The notes below the pieces were generated by a model. It was not told where the DNA came from, made no database searches, and was given only the letters and a program-made list of their open reading frames with translations. 64,000 nucleotides of DNA from Belliella kenyensis (GTDB taxonomy: Bacteria; Bacteroidota; Bacteroidia; Cytophagales; Cyclobacteriaceae): the NCBI RefSeq assembly GCF_022549675.1, contig NZ_JAKZGR010000005.1, forward strand, positions 62,001 through 126,000. The letters are read 5' to 3'. Made by a program: the position numbers and the translations under genes. Every line of letters begins with the position of its first letter. The stretch's first letter is position 1. Below, piece by piece: positions 9,144 through 19,392 of this stretch.

Positions 9144-9980
9144 CTAAAAAAATACCAGCAAAGCAGGCAATACAAATGATGCTTCTGTCAGCAATCTTTT
9201 CTGATAGATTGATCTATTTTTCGAATAAAAAAGACGTAAATGAATCATGAAAATCAAAAGCAACAGACTGGTATAAATATGGAAATACGACCTCAGAAAA
9301 ACAAACAAAACCAAAGCTAATAAGCAAGTAATCAGAAAAATACCGTTGATCAGTGCTTTCAAATTTGCTGCATTCAACCATGTTGTGATTGCTTCAAAGC
9401 CATCATTTTTGTCAGTCTCCTTATCTGCAAAGGAAAGCATAAGCAGATTGACATATGCTACAAGGGTATATAGGCCTGCTATATAGTAGGTCTCTTGTGG
9501 GATGAGTCCATTATGCATGATGATGGGTGCTTGACTAATCCCCACGACATATCCTATCGCAATGATCAATTCTTTAAGAAAACTTAATTTTTTGAGCCAA
9601 AACTGTGAGATAAGCAGGGGTAGAGCGATAACTATACCGGCCAAAATCCCAGGTAGAATCAAGACCTGAAGCCCATCGCAAAGGATCAAAAGACTCAAGA
9701 CAACTGATGATACCAAAAACACCATCCCCCATAAGACCTTGGAATATTTCAAGTGAAAGGCGTGTCGCGCTGTACTGGGAATATTATTTGCATACCTAGC
9801 ATCTAATAGGTGATCCAAGGTGTAAATCAGCCACACTACCAAAGCCAAAAGCAGATACACTTCTTTGCTCAAGGGAGTACGCAATAGATGAGCAAACAGA
9901 TACATGCCAGCAAGTGAACCACAGACTACGTCTATGGAAAGCAAATTCAAATTTCGGTATACTTGAGCAAGCTCCTTCAA
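9144..9980 (-). CDS. UbiA-superfamily-like integral membrane protein
   Basis: This 278-residue polytopic protein has about eight or nine hydrophobic segments. Two Asp-rich loops resemble the prenyl-diphosphate-binding motifs of UbiA prenyltransferases: DHLLDAR near residue 56 and DKETDKND near residue 191. The first loop lacks the usual NDxxDxxxD form, so activity on a quinone, haem or lipid acceptor is uncertain. It follows the SNF2 helicase gene by only 4 bp on the same strand, which indicates cotranscription. No functional partner in prenyl metabolism is visible nearby. Confidence 0.72.
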   Translation of the reverse strand: MKELAQVYRNLNLLSIDVVCGSLAGMYLFAHLLRTPLSKEVYLLLALVVWLIYTLDHLLDARYANNIPSTARHAFHLKYSKVLWGMVFLVSSVVLSLLILCDGLQVLILPGILAGIVIALPLLISQFWLKKLSFLKELIIAIGYVVGISQAPIIMHNGLIPQETYYIAGLYTLVAYVNLLMLSFADKETDKNDGFEAITTWLNAANLKALINGIFLITCLLALVLFVFLRSYFHIYTSLLLLIFMIHLRLFYSKNRSIYQKRLLTEASFVLPALLVFF

Positions 9981-9984
9981 AATA

Positions 9985-12915
9985 TTAATTCAGGAGCGCC
10001 TCTATATCATTTTGACTTAGGCTTTTCATAAAGCTCTCTTCTGTACTGATCAACTCGCCAGCCAAAGCCTTCTTCCGCTCTTGCAGTGCCATGATTTTTT
10101 CTTCAACAGAATTTCTGGTGATAAACTTGTATATGATCACCTTATTTTCCTGGCCGATCCTGTGAGCCCTATCGATGGCTTGAGCCTCCACGGCTGGGTT
10201 CCACCATGGGTCTAGTAAGAACACATACTCAGCTTTGGTCAAATTAAGTCCGACTCCACCAGCCTTCAGGGAGATTAGGAAGATTTTCACATCCTCATTT
10301 TCCTGAAAGGACTTGACTTGCGCTTGTCTGTCCTTCGTAGTTCCATCAAGGTAAGCATACGGGATTTTTTCTTCATCTAAAAACTCCTTCACAATGCCCA
10401 AATGTCTCACAAATTGACTGAATACAAGCACTTTGTGCCCTTCACTTGCTGTTTCTCGAAGCATATGGATCACATCTTCCAGCTTGCCTGAGTCACCTGT
10501 GTAAGCTTTATCAATTAACTTAGGGTGGTTGGCAACTTGTCTTAGCTGGGTAAGACCCCTAAGCAAAGTGAACTGCTGGTTTTTCGCACCAGGCGCTGTA
10601 AGTTCGTTAACGATCTTTTCTCTATAGTAGCTTTTGATTTCTTCATATGCCTTCTCTTGCTCAGAAGTCATAGACGAATACTTGACATGAATCACCTTCT
10701 CAGGCAAGTCCGTAGCCACTTGGGTTTTGAGTCTTCTCAGAATGAAAGGCTTGATCATAGCATGTAACTTCACTGCCTTATCTACATCATTTTTCTTTTC
10801 GATAGGAAGCAAAAACTGCTTCTTGAACATGCTCTGATTCCCCAGCAAGCCTGTATTGATGAAATTCATCTGAGACCAAAGATCCATCGTGCCATTCTCT
10901 ACAGGTGTACCTGTCAAGATCAACTTGAACCTACAATTGAGCTCTGCAACTGACTTTGCGATGATGCTGCTTGGATTTTTGATCGCTTGTGACTCGTCCA
11001 AGATTACATAGTTGAAATAGAATGATTTGAATACTTCCATGTCCAACCTTGTGATACCATAAGAAGTCAAGATCAAATCATAATCAGCAAACCTGGTGTG
11101 GTCTTTGACACGTTGTGAACCTGTATAGACCAAGACTTTCAGGCTCGGTGTAAACTTTTTGGCTTCCAACTCCCAATTGTAAATCAGTGAAGTAGGCATG
11201 ATCAAAAGAGACGTAGCACCAGGGTTCACTTCCTTTTGGTAAGCCAATAGTGCCAGTGTCTGCACCGTCTTTCCCAAACCCATATCGTCAGCTAGGCAAC
11301 CTCCAAACTGATACTCATTGAGAAATCTCAGCCAGTTGTATCCAGCCTTTTGGTATGGTCTAAGCGTACCTTGGAAAGCCTCTGGCAACTCATAATCTTC
11401 GATTTGTGAGAAATCTCGAAGTTTTTCAAGCTTTCTACTCAAAGTGAGTTGTACCAAATTGTTGGATTGTAGCTCCTGAGCCAACGCGATGTGATGCTTT
11501 TTGAGCTTCAAGGCTCCAGAATCCAGTGTAGGATCATCTTCCAAAAAGGCAAAAATCTCCGTATAATTCACAAACCAAGAATCTGGAATCACCGCAATTT
11601 CTTTGTTTGGCAGCTCAAATTCTGTTTTACCTTGAAGAAGTAACTTTCTGATTTTGGCAAAAGGAATCTTATAAGGGCCAAATTCAATGACAGCATTGAC
11701 ATCGAACCAATCTATGTTTTCCTTGACATCCACAGAAATTCTGGCATGACCGAAGAAGTACTTTTTGCCCTTAGCATCTGTAGCCTGCCGTATTTGGAAT
11801 CCTTGTGCAATCAAATCATCCTTATAGGTATTCAACCAGCCAAAAGCCTTGGATTTTTCGAGGGCAAACCTGGAAGTTCTTACTGGAAGTCCCAGATTTT
11901 TGAGGTAATCACCGTAGCTCTTTTCCTTCACACCATCACGAATCACTTTATAAAAAGTATATTCATCTCCATGCTGCTCTAGTTTGACATTTGTCTTTGC
12001 ACCGTCTTCAGCTCGGAATGCATATTCTCCATATTGGAATTTAAGGTCAAAGACTATTTTATCTTCTTCAGATTCTGCTTGACTATTGCCAAACAAGTCG
12101 ACCTTAGGAGAACCTGGAAGATCGCTTAGGTTGAGCACAGCTTCTGGTTGATTTCTTTCCACTTTGATTTCAAAGCCTTTGGCATATACATCAAAGGAAG
12201 CCACTAGTTGGGTAACAAATTTCTCATAATATTGCTGCTCCACTTTCCTAGGGATGACGATGAATCTTTTGTTCAAGAATGGATTCAATTTCTTCCCATC
12301 TATTCCCTTGGCAAAATGGTACAACGCTCCATCTGCGACAAGCCATGCCGGTTCATTGCAAATGAGGTAGGCATTTTTATATTGCCAATCGAGTTTTTCA
12401 CCACGATATTTGATTGTAGGAAAGTAGTGCGTATTGTCTTCATTTCTTCTAAAGTGAAAAAGTACAGTGGCAGGTTCAGGCATGATACAGATTTCCTTCC
12501 AGATTGGATTGCCATCATTAGCCATTTCAAAGAGTCGCTTACCTTTAAGTTTATCCAAAATCTTTGCTCTCAAGCCTTCCAGCTTAAGTTCAAGCATTTC
12601 TTGAGCTGCCTTATTTCCAGTTTTTGGATCATATATTTTGCGAAGGTATTCTTTTGCTTTTAGCTTCTTGGTATTCAGCTTTTTGGTAACAGCATCTTGC
12701 TGCATCTCATCCATCATTTTGATAAGCTGATAGTCAGTCTCATCCAGTCCAGCGGCAAATTCTTTGGCATTCACTGAAGAGATGTTTTGATGGGCTAGGG
12801 ATAATCTTCCTTTTGCATCCAGTTGAATCACAAAGGATTCAAATAGCAATCCTAAATACTCGTGGCTGAACAGCGAGTAGATGATCTCAAATGGTTGCTC
12901 TGCTGAAACTTTCAT
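9985..12915 (-). CDS. SNF2/RapA-type DEAD-like helicase (DNA translocase)
   Basis: This is a large ATP-dependent dsDNA translocase of the Swi2/Snf2 superfamily, 976 residues. The first 480 residues are family-specific and of unknown fold. The ATPase core follows: DDMGLGKTVQ (Walker A, near residue 545), ILTSYG, DESQAIKNP (motif II, near 640) and LTGTPVENG (motif III). The helicase C lobe has VFSQFVRHL, LKAGGVGLNL and AIDRAHRIGQ (motif VI, near 915). No zinc-finger SWIM domain is evident. Bacterial homologues are linked to transcription recycling or DNA repair. No modification or restriction genes are adjacent, so a defence role is not suggested. The start is the ATG at 12915. Confidence 0.93.
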   Translation of the reverse strand: MKVSAEQPFEIIYSLFSHEYLGLLFESFVIQLDAKGRLSLAHQNISSVNAKEFAAGLDETDYQLIKMMDEMQQDAVTKKLNTKKLKAKEYLRKIYDPKTGNKAAQEMLELKLEGLRAKILDKLKGKRLFEMANDGNPIWKEICIMPEPATVLFHFRRNEDNTHYFPTIKYRGEKLDWQYKNAYLICNEPAWLVADGALYHFAKGIDGKKLNPFLNKRFIVIPRKVEQQYYEKFVTQLVASFDVYAKGFEIKVERNQPEAVLNLSDLPGSPKVDLFGNSQAESEEDKIVFDLKFQYGEYAFRAEDGAKTNVKLEQHGDEYTFYKVIRDGVKEKSYGDYLKNLGLPVRTSRFALEKSKAFGWLNTYKDDLIAQGFQIRQATDAKGKKYFFGHARISVDVKENIDWFDVNAVIEFGPYKIPFAKIRKLLLQGKTEFELPNKEIAVIPDSWFVNYTEIFAFLEDDPTLDSGALKLKKHHIALAQELQSNNLVQLTLSRKLEKLRDFSQIEDYELPEAFQGTLRPYQKAGYNWLRFLNEYQFGGCLADDMGLGKTVQTLALLAYQKEVNPGATSLLIMPTSLIYNWELEAKKFTPSLKVLVYTGSQRVKDHTRFADYDLILTSYGITRLDMEVFKSFYFNYVILDESQAIKNPSSIIAKSVAELNCRFKLILTGTPVENGTMDLWSQMNFINTGLLGNQSMFKKQFLLPIEKKNDVDKAVKLHAMIKPFILRRLKTQVATDLPEKVIHVKYSSMTSEQEKAYEEIKSYYREKIVNELTAPGAKNQQFTLLRGLTQLRQVANHPKLIDKAYTGDSGKLEDVIHMLRETASEGHKVLVFSQFVRHLGIVKEFLDEEKIPYAYLDGTTKDRQAQVKSFQENEDVKIFLISLKAGGVGLNLTKAEYVFLLDPWWNPAVEAQAIDRAHRIGQENKVIIYKFITRNSVEEKIMALQERKKALAGELISTEESFMKSLSQNDIEALLN

Positions 12916-13307
12916 AGCTGTGGGTCAATGCGAAGAGAGAAAACTTCGGAATTTAGGGTGTATTGAAATTCAAACCAGTTCGAAAAATACTGAATAATTT
13001 TGATTTTGAAAAGCAAAGAGAAGCATGATTACAGATTCACAAACTGAAATGCGTAATTACATGGGATCAGTAAGCTGTAGAATATCAACAGATTGACCTC
13101 AAAAAAAGCAAAGGATATCAGTCTTGCATCATTGAGCAAAATCTGCGAAATGATTTACATTTTTGTAGAAAGGTGAATTTGTTCTATTTTAGCCATTAGG
13201 TTCTTGCAATCTTATATGATTTAGGTAAAAACTTCACAATCTTTGCAAGATATATATGTAGGCAACGTTGCTTATTGAGTAAAGAAAAAATTAAAATTAA
13301 AAATTCC

Positions 13308-14279
13308 ATGCATCAGGAAAAAATCAAGCAGGTCATAGATGAAGTAAAGAAAATAGTAGTTGGTCAAGATAGAATGGTCAACCGGCTTTTGATCGGCTTA
13401 TTTACCAATGGGCACATATTATTAGAGGGTGTGCCAGGTTTGGCAAAGACATTAACTGTAAACACCTTGGCCAAAGTGTTGCATTTGGACTTCAAGCGTA
13501 TTCAGTTTACGCCAGATCTATTGCCATCTGACCTGGTAGGTACCATGATATACAATCAGCAAGAGGCAAACTTTGAAGTAAAAAAAGGCCCAATATTCTC
13601 AAACATCATCCTTGCCGATGAGGTCAACAGGTCTCCTGCGAAAGTACAATCGGCACTATTGGAGGCGATGCAGGAAAAGCAGGTTACTATTGGCGAGACT
13701 ACTTATCAGCTAGACAGACCATTTTTGGTTTTGGCAACACAGAACCCTGTAGATCAAGAGGGTACTTACCCCCTACCTGAGGCCCAAGTGGATAGGTTTA
13801 TGATGAAAGTTCACATAGACTATCCTTCCAAAAGTGATGAACTCGAGGTAATGAGACGAATGGCCAACATGGCTTTTGCCTCGGAAGTCATGGCGATACT
13901 ATCCAAAGAGGACATTTTTGCGATTAGAGCAAAGATCAATGAAGTGAAGATAGCCGAGCCATTGGAAAATTATATCATTGAATTGGTGTTTGCCACGAGA
14001 TTTCCAGCACAGTATGGACTAAAAGAAGAAGCCAAATACATACAGTTTGGCGTATCTCCAAGAGCAAGTATCAACTTAAACTTAGCCGCTCGAGCTGTTG
14101 CATTCATGGACGGAAGAGACTATGTACTTCCAGAAGACATTAAGGAGATCGCCGAGGATGTATTGAACCACCGAATTATCTTGAATTATGAAGCAGAAGC
14201 TGACAACATCAATACGAGGGATTTGATCCGAATCATATTGGACAAAATACCTATTAACAAAAGCGTAACATTCAAATAA
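13308..14279 (+). CDS. MoxR-family AAA+ ATPase
   Basis: This is a chaperone-like AAA+ ATPase of the MoxR/RavA group, which usually helps assemble or activate metal-binding or VWA-domain proteins. From the ATG at 13308 it has 323 residues. Walker A is GVPGLAKT at residues 41-48, Walker B IILADEVNR at about 100-108, then ATQNPVDQEGTYPLPEAQVDRF (sensor 1 and arginine finger region). An upstream TTG at 13275 would add 11 Lys-rich residues. I prefer the ATG, which follows an A-rich leader. The usual downstream DUF58 and VWA genes are absent here, so this is a stand-alone copy. A strong terminator follows at 14321. Confidence 0.93.
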   Translation: MHQEKIKQVIDEVKKIVVGQDRMVNRLLIGLFTNGHILLEGVPGLAKTLTVNTLAKVLHLDFKRIQFTPDLLPSDLVGTMIYNQQEANFEVKKGPIFSNIILADEVNRSPAKVQSALLEAMQEKQVTIGETTYQLDRPFLVLATQNPVDQEGTYPLPEAQVDRFMMKVHIDYPSKSDELEVMRRMANMAFASEVMAILSKEDIFAIRAKINEVKIAEPLENYIIELVFATRFPAQYGLKEEAKYIQFGVSPRASINLNLAARAVAFMDGRDYVLPEDIKEIAEDVLNHRIILNYEAEADNINTRDLIRIILDKIPINKSVTFK

Positions 14280-14320
14280 TCGAAATTCACTGAATTAACG
14301 ATTTCTTTAAAAAATCGCAT

Positions 14321-14369
14321 AAAATCCGCCATTGCAATATGAAAAAATTGTGATGGCGGATTTGTTTTT
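14321..14369 (+). terminator. Rho-independent terminator after moxR
   Basis: AAAATCCGCCATTGCAAT pairs with ATTGTGATGGCGGATTT, followed by GTTTTT. The stem is long and nearly perfect. Confidence 0.88.
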
Positions 14370-14465
14370 GATACCTACTAATTAATGTATTGATAATTTT
14401 TTGTACCCAATCAATTCATATTGTGTAGTGACCTTTGTAGCGTTCGTTTACAAGTGTCATTATAT

Positions 14466-17282
14466 ATGAAAAAACAATTACTCTCAATTATTATCACAAT
14501 GCTTTCAATTGGGTTTGCTGTAGCTCAATCAGGAAGTATAAGAGGTGTGGTAAAAGATTCATCTACAGGCGAGACCATCATCGGAGCCAACGTTCGAATA
14601 GAAAATACAAGTATCGGTGTAGCTACAGGCCTTGATGGGGATTTTGAGCTTCCGAGAGTCGAGCCTGGCACATACACCTTAATAGTCTCTTTTATATCAT
14701 ACAAGACACTGAGGTTTGAAGATGTGCAAGTTATAAGTGAAAAAGCCACAGTCTTTGACGTAAGTCTAGAAGAGGATTTCGGTGATCTGGGAGAAGTGGT
14801 CGTAGTAGCAACTAGAGAAACAGGATCCAGTGTCGCTGTAGTCTCTGAAATACGCAAGTCCTTACAAGTAGTAAGCGGTATATCATCTGATCAAATTCGA
14901 CTTTCACAAGACGGCAATGCTGCACAGGTTATGAAAAGAGTAGCAGGTGTCAGTATTGTAGATAATAAATTTGTAAGAGTACGTGGTATCGATGACAGGT
15001 ATAATGTCGTGATGATCAATAATGCTTTGGCACCAAGTACACAGATAGACAAAAGAACTTTCTCCTTTGATCTTATTCCAAGTGAAAGCTTGGACAGAAT
15101 GCTTATCTATAAGTCGCCTTCACCTGAAGTACCAGGAGATTTTGCTGGGGGTATGGTGAAAGTATTTACTAAAAACACCCCAGATGAAGAGTTTATTACT
15201 TTTGGGATGGGTGCTGGATATAGGCAAAACACCACTTTGAAGGACTATAAGCAAACCAGAGGCTCAAGAACTGACTGGTTGGGTTTTGATACTTCAAGAG
15301 ATCTTCCTGCTAATTTTCCTACTACAGATCAATTACTCAATGCTAGTGGAGCCTCTCCGCTAAGAGCAGAGGCTGGTCAAATGCTTGACAATAATTATGG
15401 AGTAGAGACTAGCACAGCACTTCCTGATTTTAGTTTTGGATTTGGATTTGGAAAAAATTGGAGAGTGCTTGGTGGAAAAAGGCTATCCACGGTAACAAGC
15501 CTAAGCTATGGACAATCCTTTCAATACTTTCAAGCTGAAAGAAACAGGTACTTCTTCCCAGTGCCAGGTCAGCTTACAGTAAAGCGTGATGAATATTTCG
15601 ATGATTTCTTCACCAAAACCAATGAAGTTGGCTTAATGTCCAACTGGATGTTGAGGTTAAACCTAGATAATAAAATTGAATTCAGAAACCTTTTCAATCA
15701 GACTGGCTTGAATGAAACTGTATTGAGAGAAGGAAGGGATTTTGTTCAAAGAACAGATGGAGCGAGAGACTATGCATTCAGGTATGAATCAAAACTGATC
15801 TACACAGGACAAATAGAAGGTACGCACCTTTTCAATCAAGAAAAATCAAAGCTAAACTGGGTACTTGGCGGAAACTACATGTACCACGAGGAGCCGGACT
15901 TTAGAAGATTGAGGTCGTACTTTAGTCAAGAAGGATCTGAGGGTCAATTTGTGATCATTGACCCACCAGCATCAAGTCCACAAGACTTAGGTAGGTATTA
16001 TGGCTATCTTAAAGATTTCGGAATTAGTCAGGGATTGAATTATGAAAGGAAGTTCCAAGGTGCAGAAAAAGATAGACCTAGGATATTGAGAGCTGGTTAC
16101 TTAGTTGATTATAAAGCTAGAAACTTCGATGCCCGATACATTACAACATACTACCCAGGATTTCACGATCCATTGATCAAAGAAGACTTGATCCGTTTAC
16201 CAATTGACCAAGCATTTGCTCCAGAAAACTACAGAAATGGTGACGGCTGGTTGATCCAAGAGGGTACTAGACGTACAGATAATTACGATGCTTCTACATT
16301 TATATCTGCGGGATATATTGGTGGAGTATATCCTGTAAGAGAATTTAACTTCTCAGGTGGACTAAGAACAGAATACAGCATTCAGCAATTAGATTCTCAA
16401 AACGATCTTGGTCCTGTAGGAGTAAATAATACAGAACTAGCATTACTTCCTTCATTGAACATTGATTACAATTTCAATAAAAAATCTCTAATCAGAGCAG
16501 GTTATGGAAAAACACTCAATAGACCTGAATTCAGAGAATTTGCACCATTTTTATACTACAGCTTTGAATACTTGGCAGGCTTCTTTGGAAACCCAAACCT
16601 TCAAATGGCAAGGGTGGACAATGTGGACTTAAGGTATGAATTCTACCCAAATGAAGGTGAGACTTTCAGTATAGGTGCTTTCTACAAGTTTTTCGATAAC
16701 CCTATAGAAACAGTACAGCAAAACGTTACCGAGCAATTACAATTCACTTATGCAAATGCAGTAGATGCTACAGTATATGGTCTGGAAATAGAAGCTAGAA
16801 AAGCTCTATCTACAGTCACTTCCACGCCATTTATCAAAGACTTATCCTTCAATGTAAATGCCTCATTGATCTGGTCTGAAGTCTTCCTAGGAAGTAATGT
16901 GTCCTTTCAGGACAGCAGAAGAGCGCTTCAAGGTCAGTCTCCTTATATGGTCAATGCTGCCATGTATTACATCAATGATGTGTCAGACTTTCAAGCAAGT
17001 GTTGCCTACAATGTGACAGGCCCAAGAATATTCGTAGCGGGGAATGCCAATAACCCAGAAATCTATGAGTTGCCAAGACACACCATTGACTTAACAATCT
17101 CAAAGACTTTTAGAGACAGAACCACTTTCAAGTTTGGTGTTCAGGACTTGTTAAACTTCCAGTATAGGTTCTATCAAGATTCAAATTTTGATAGAAAAAT
17201 TGACACATCCATAGATGACCCAATGTACCTATGGAGAAGAGGGACTCTATTCAGCGGATCACTTACTTACAGAATCAAATAA
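14466..17282 (+). CDS. TonB-dependent outer-membrane receptor with carboxypeptidase-D-like N-domain
   Basis: This is a 938-residue outer-membrane transporter. It has a Sec signal (MKKQLLSIIITMLSIGF..., cleavage after AVA), then a CarboxypepD_reg-like beta-sandwich at about residues 25-105 (SIRGVVKDSSTGETIIGANV). A plug follows at about 130-240 (VMKRVAGVSIVDNKFVRVRG), then a 22-strand barrel ending SGSLTYRIK. A GTG at 14421 is in frame, but the signal peptide begins at the ATG at 14466, so that start is chosen. Downstream, a beta-helix lipoprotein (33 bp away) and a small lipoprotein (79 bp further) appear to share its transcript. The plug's RGIDDRYNVVMINN pattern is typical of large Bacteroidota receptors. 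Its substrate is unknown, and there are no SusD, polysaccharide or siderophore genes nearby. Confidence 0.92.
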   Translation: MKKQLLSIIITMLSIGFAVAQSGSIRGVVKDSSTGETIIGANVRIENTSIGVATGLDGDFELPRVEPGTYTLIVSFISYKTLRFEDVQVISEKATVFDVSLEEDFGDLGEVVVVATRETGSSVAVVSEIRKSLQVVSGISSDQIRLSQDGNAAQVMKRVAGVSIVDNKFVRVRGIDDRYNVVMINNALAPSTQIDKRTFSFDLIPSESLDRMLIYKSPSPEVPGDFAGGMVKVFTKNTPDEEFITFGMGAGYRQNTTLKDYKQTRGSRTDWLGFDTSRDLPANFPTTDQLLNASGASPLRAEAGQMLDNNYGVETSTALPDFSFGFGFGKNWRVLGGKRLSTVTSLSYGQSFQYFQAERNRYFFPVPGQLTVKRDEYFDDFFTKTNEVGLMSNWMLRLNLDNKIEFRNLFNQTGLNETVLREGRDFVQRTDGARDYAFRYESKLIYTGQIEGTHLFNQEKSKLNWVLGGNYMYHEEPDFRRLRSYFSQEGSEGQFVIIDPPASSPQDLGRYYGYLKDFGISQGLNYERKFQGAEKDRPRILRAGYLVDYKARNFDARYITTYYPGFHDPLIKEDLIRLPIDQAFAPENYRNGDGWLIQEGTRRTDNYDASTFISAGYIGGVYPVREFNFSGGLRTEYSIQQLDSQNDLGPVGVNNTELALLPSLNIDYNFNKKSLIRAGYGKTLNRPEFREFAPFLYYSFEYLAGFFGNPNLQMARVDNVDLRYEFYPNEGETFSIGAFYKFFDNPIETVQQNVTEQLQFTYANAVDATVYGLEIEARKALSTVTSTPFIKDLSFNVNASLIWSEVFLGSNVSFQDSRRALQGQSPYMVNAAMYYINDVSDFQASVAYNVTGPRIFVAGNANNPEIYELPRHTIDLTISKTFRDRTTFKFGVQDLLNFQYRFYQDSNFDRKIDTSIDDPMYLWRRGTLFSGSLTYRIK

Positions 17283-17314
17283 AAAACTAATCTTTATCTA
17301 ATTTAACACTTACA

Positions 17315-18727
17315 ATGAAAAAGAACCTAAAATTCGCTGTAATCGCAGCATTGATGGCATTCTCATTTGCATGTTCTGATGACACAGAACCAGTAGTAAC
17401 TCCAGGAGGAGATGATGACTTAGTATCATTGTCTGGAAACCTTTCTACTCAGACTTTGACAGCTGACAAGCAATACTTGCTTCAAGGACAAGTTTTTGTA
17501 AGAGATGGACAAGTGCTTACTATCGAGCCAGGTACAGTAATCTTCGGTGAAAAAAGATCAAAAGGAACCCTTATCGTAGATAGAGGTGGGAAAATAATTG
17601 CTAGAGGTACAAAAGAGAATCCTATCATCATGACTTCTGCACAAGAAGAAGGTGAAAGAGATCGCTCTGACTGGGGTGGCTTGGTAATCGCTGGTAGAGC
17701 TAGAACCAACCAAGTAGATCCTGCAGTAGAAGGTATTGATCCAGTGCTTATTTTCGGTGGTGACAATGACAGCGATAGCTCAGGTGAGTATGAATACATC
17801 AGGGTAGAGTACGCTGGTATCGAATTGACACCAAACAATGAAACAAACTCAATCACCATGGCTGGTGTAGGTAAAGGTACTTTTATGGAGCATTTGATGG
17901 TATCATTCGGTGGTGATGATGGATTCGAATGGTTCGGTGGAAACGTGGATGGTAGATATTTTATCTCTCATTCTACTTGGGATGATGACTTGGACGTAGA
18001 TTATGGATATTCAGGAAACGTTCAGTGGGCTTTGGTAGTAAGAAATCCTTTCTATGCTGACCAATCTCAATCAAATGCTTTTGAGTGTGACAATGGTCCT
18101 AATGACAACGACGTGCAGCCTTATACTACTGGTACTTTCTCAAACGTAACTGTATATGGTCCTAGAGACAGAGTTGGAAGATCTATCTCTGGAAACAACT
18201 ACCACGCAATCGACTTGAGAAGAAGAACTGCAGTTTCTATTTTCAACTCTGTATTCACTGGTTTCCCTACTGGTGTAAGATTCAACACGCAATCAGTAAC
18301 TGAACAATACCAAGCTGGTAGAGGTGTATTGGCAAACAATATCATCATCAATCCAAATGCTAACTACGCTGCTGGTGGTGGAGCTAATGTAGCTGATGTT
18401 CAGACAATTTGGGAAGCAAGAAACACTACTGTAGGACTACCTGCGGCTGATGGTCCTTGGGAAGACTTCTACAGAGGATATGGCTTAAGACCAGAAAACT
18501 TCTTTGCTAGACACACAATCAGCTCATATCCAAGCAATCCAAACTTCACTCTGCTAGCTAATGGAACACTTGCAGCTGGTGCTAGCTTTGATGATGCGAA
18601 ATTCAGTGAAGAAGGTAGATCCTCATACTTTGATAAGAATGTACCATACATCGGTGCATTCGGATCAACTGACTGGACAGACGGTTGGGCAGAATTTGCT
18701 CCATTGAATGTCGTATACAAAAAATAA
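17315..18727 (+). CDS. Surface lipoprotein, predicted right-handed beta-helix, partner of the upstream receptor
   Basis: This is a 470-residue lipoprotein with signal MKKNLKFAVIAALMAFSFAC and an acidic linker (SDDTEPVVTPGGDDD). That linker type is compatible with export to the cell surface in Bacteroidota. The body has repeated short Gly/Val/Ile-rich strands (TIEPGTVIFGEKRSKGTLIV, KIIARGTKENPIIMT) and Asn/Asp ladders, as in parallel beta-helix proteins. It has no recognisable glycosidase or lyase active site. It lies 33 bp after the TonB-dependent receptor, so it probably presents ligand to that receptor, in the way SusD-like proteins do though with a different fold. The ligand is unknown. 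Homologues are often mislabelled multidrug transporters; nothing in the sequence supports transport. Confidence 0.82.
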   Translation: MKKNLKFAVIAALMAFSFACSDDTEPVVTPGGDDDLVSLSGNLSTQTLTADKQYLLQGQVFVRDGQVLTIEPGTVIFGEKRSKGTLIVDRGGKIIARGTKENPIIMTSAQEEGERDRSDWGGLVIAGRARTNQVDPAVEGIDPVLIFGGDNDSDSSGEYEYIRVEYAGIELTPNNETNSITMAGVGKGTFMEHLMVSFGGDDGFEWFGGNVDGRYFISHSTWDDDLDVDYGYSGNVQWALVVRNPFYADQSQSNAFECDNGPNDNDVQPYTTGTFSNVTVYGPRDRVGRSISGNNYHAIDLRRRTAVSIFNSVFTGFPTGVRFNTQSVTEQYQAGRGVLANNIIINPNANYAAGGGANVADVQTIWEARNTTVGLPAADGPWEDFYRGYGLRPENFFARHTISSYPSNPNFTLLANGTLAAGASFDDAKFSEEGRSSYFDKNVPYIGAFGSTDWTDGWAEFAPLNVVYKK

Positions 18728-18805
18728 TCTAACAACCAATTGAACCTTAGACTTGTCTTTTGTCTCGTGCAAGAGGCAAGTCTTTTTCATAAAATGCAAG
18801 GAAAT

Positions 18806-19372
18806 ATGAAGATTCAACTGTATGTTTTGATGATGACCTTATGCTTGTTGACATCATGTAATACACAAGGAAAATACAATGCTGATAAGCAGCTTGGTGA
18901 GAAAGAGCAACACCAGATCATGCTATCAGTAATCAGGTACATGGGACATTTACCTAAAAAAGGAACCCATGAAAACAAGTTTGAAAGGCAGTTTGATGAA
19001 TACTATTCAAAGCTAGCCCTTGACTATACCGTGGAAGCCTACCACAAAGGAAGTGACTTTGAGTATTTTATGGCAAGTAGAATTGCCCCTTCTCTTAAAG
19101 TCAAAAAGGTAGCCATAGGTGTCAAAATGATCAGAAATTCAAATGGGGAAATTGAGTTTTATGAAGAAGTCTTTAGAACTTGGAAATTTGAAGAAGATGA
19201 AATGCTTGAAAAAGGCATGATGCTTTTTGACTTGATGGTAAAAGGCGAGGACCTGAGCCCTTACTATCCTCAAAACTCTGGAAAAGAAGAATACATTGAA
19301 TTCCCTGATCAAAAAGTATCTTATGATATTGAGCAAAGAAGATGGGTAAGTTCAGCAGAGGCTATTCAATAA
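18806..19372 (+). CDS. Small lipoprotein, third gene of the receptor operon
   Basis: The family is not recognised. The start at 18806 gives a lipoprotein signal (MKIQLYVLMMTLCLLTSC) and 188 residues. Upstream in-frame starts at 18740 and 18794 would put 4 to 22 residues ahead of the signal and are less likely. The mature protein is Lys/Glu-rich and mixed alpha/beta, with IEFYEEVFRTWKFEEDEM in the middle. It follows the beta-helix lipoprotein by about 80 bp, and the transcript is closed by the terminator at 19393. It may be a periplasmic or surface accessory of the same uptake system. Confidence 0.75.
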   Translation: MKIQLYVLMMTLCLLTSCNTQGKYNADKQLGEKEQHQIMLSVIRYMGHLPKKGTHENKFERQFDEYYSKLALDYTVEAYHKGSDFEYFMASRIAPSLKVKKVAIGVKMIRNSNGEIEFYEEVFRTWKFEEDEMLEKGMMLFDLMVKGEDLSPYYPQNSGKEEYIEFPDQKVSYDIEQRRWVSSAEAIQ

Positions 19373-19392
19373 AATATTGATTTTGATCCATT

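Noticed and set aside
12208-12663. 151-residue plus-strand ORF inside the SNF2 helicase gene
   Set aside because: Antisense shadow of a well-supported protein with strong domain matches.
9985-12915. DISARM-, BREX- or Zorya-like defence helicase
   Set aside because: No methyltransferase, nuclease or other defence partners adjacent; looks like a stand-alone SNF2 protein.
19139-19336. Short reverse ORFs within the small lipoprotein
   Set aside because: Antisense of a supported lipoprotein gene.
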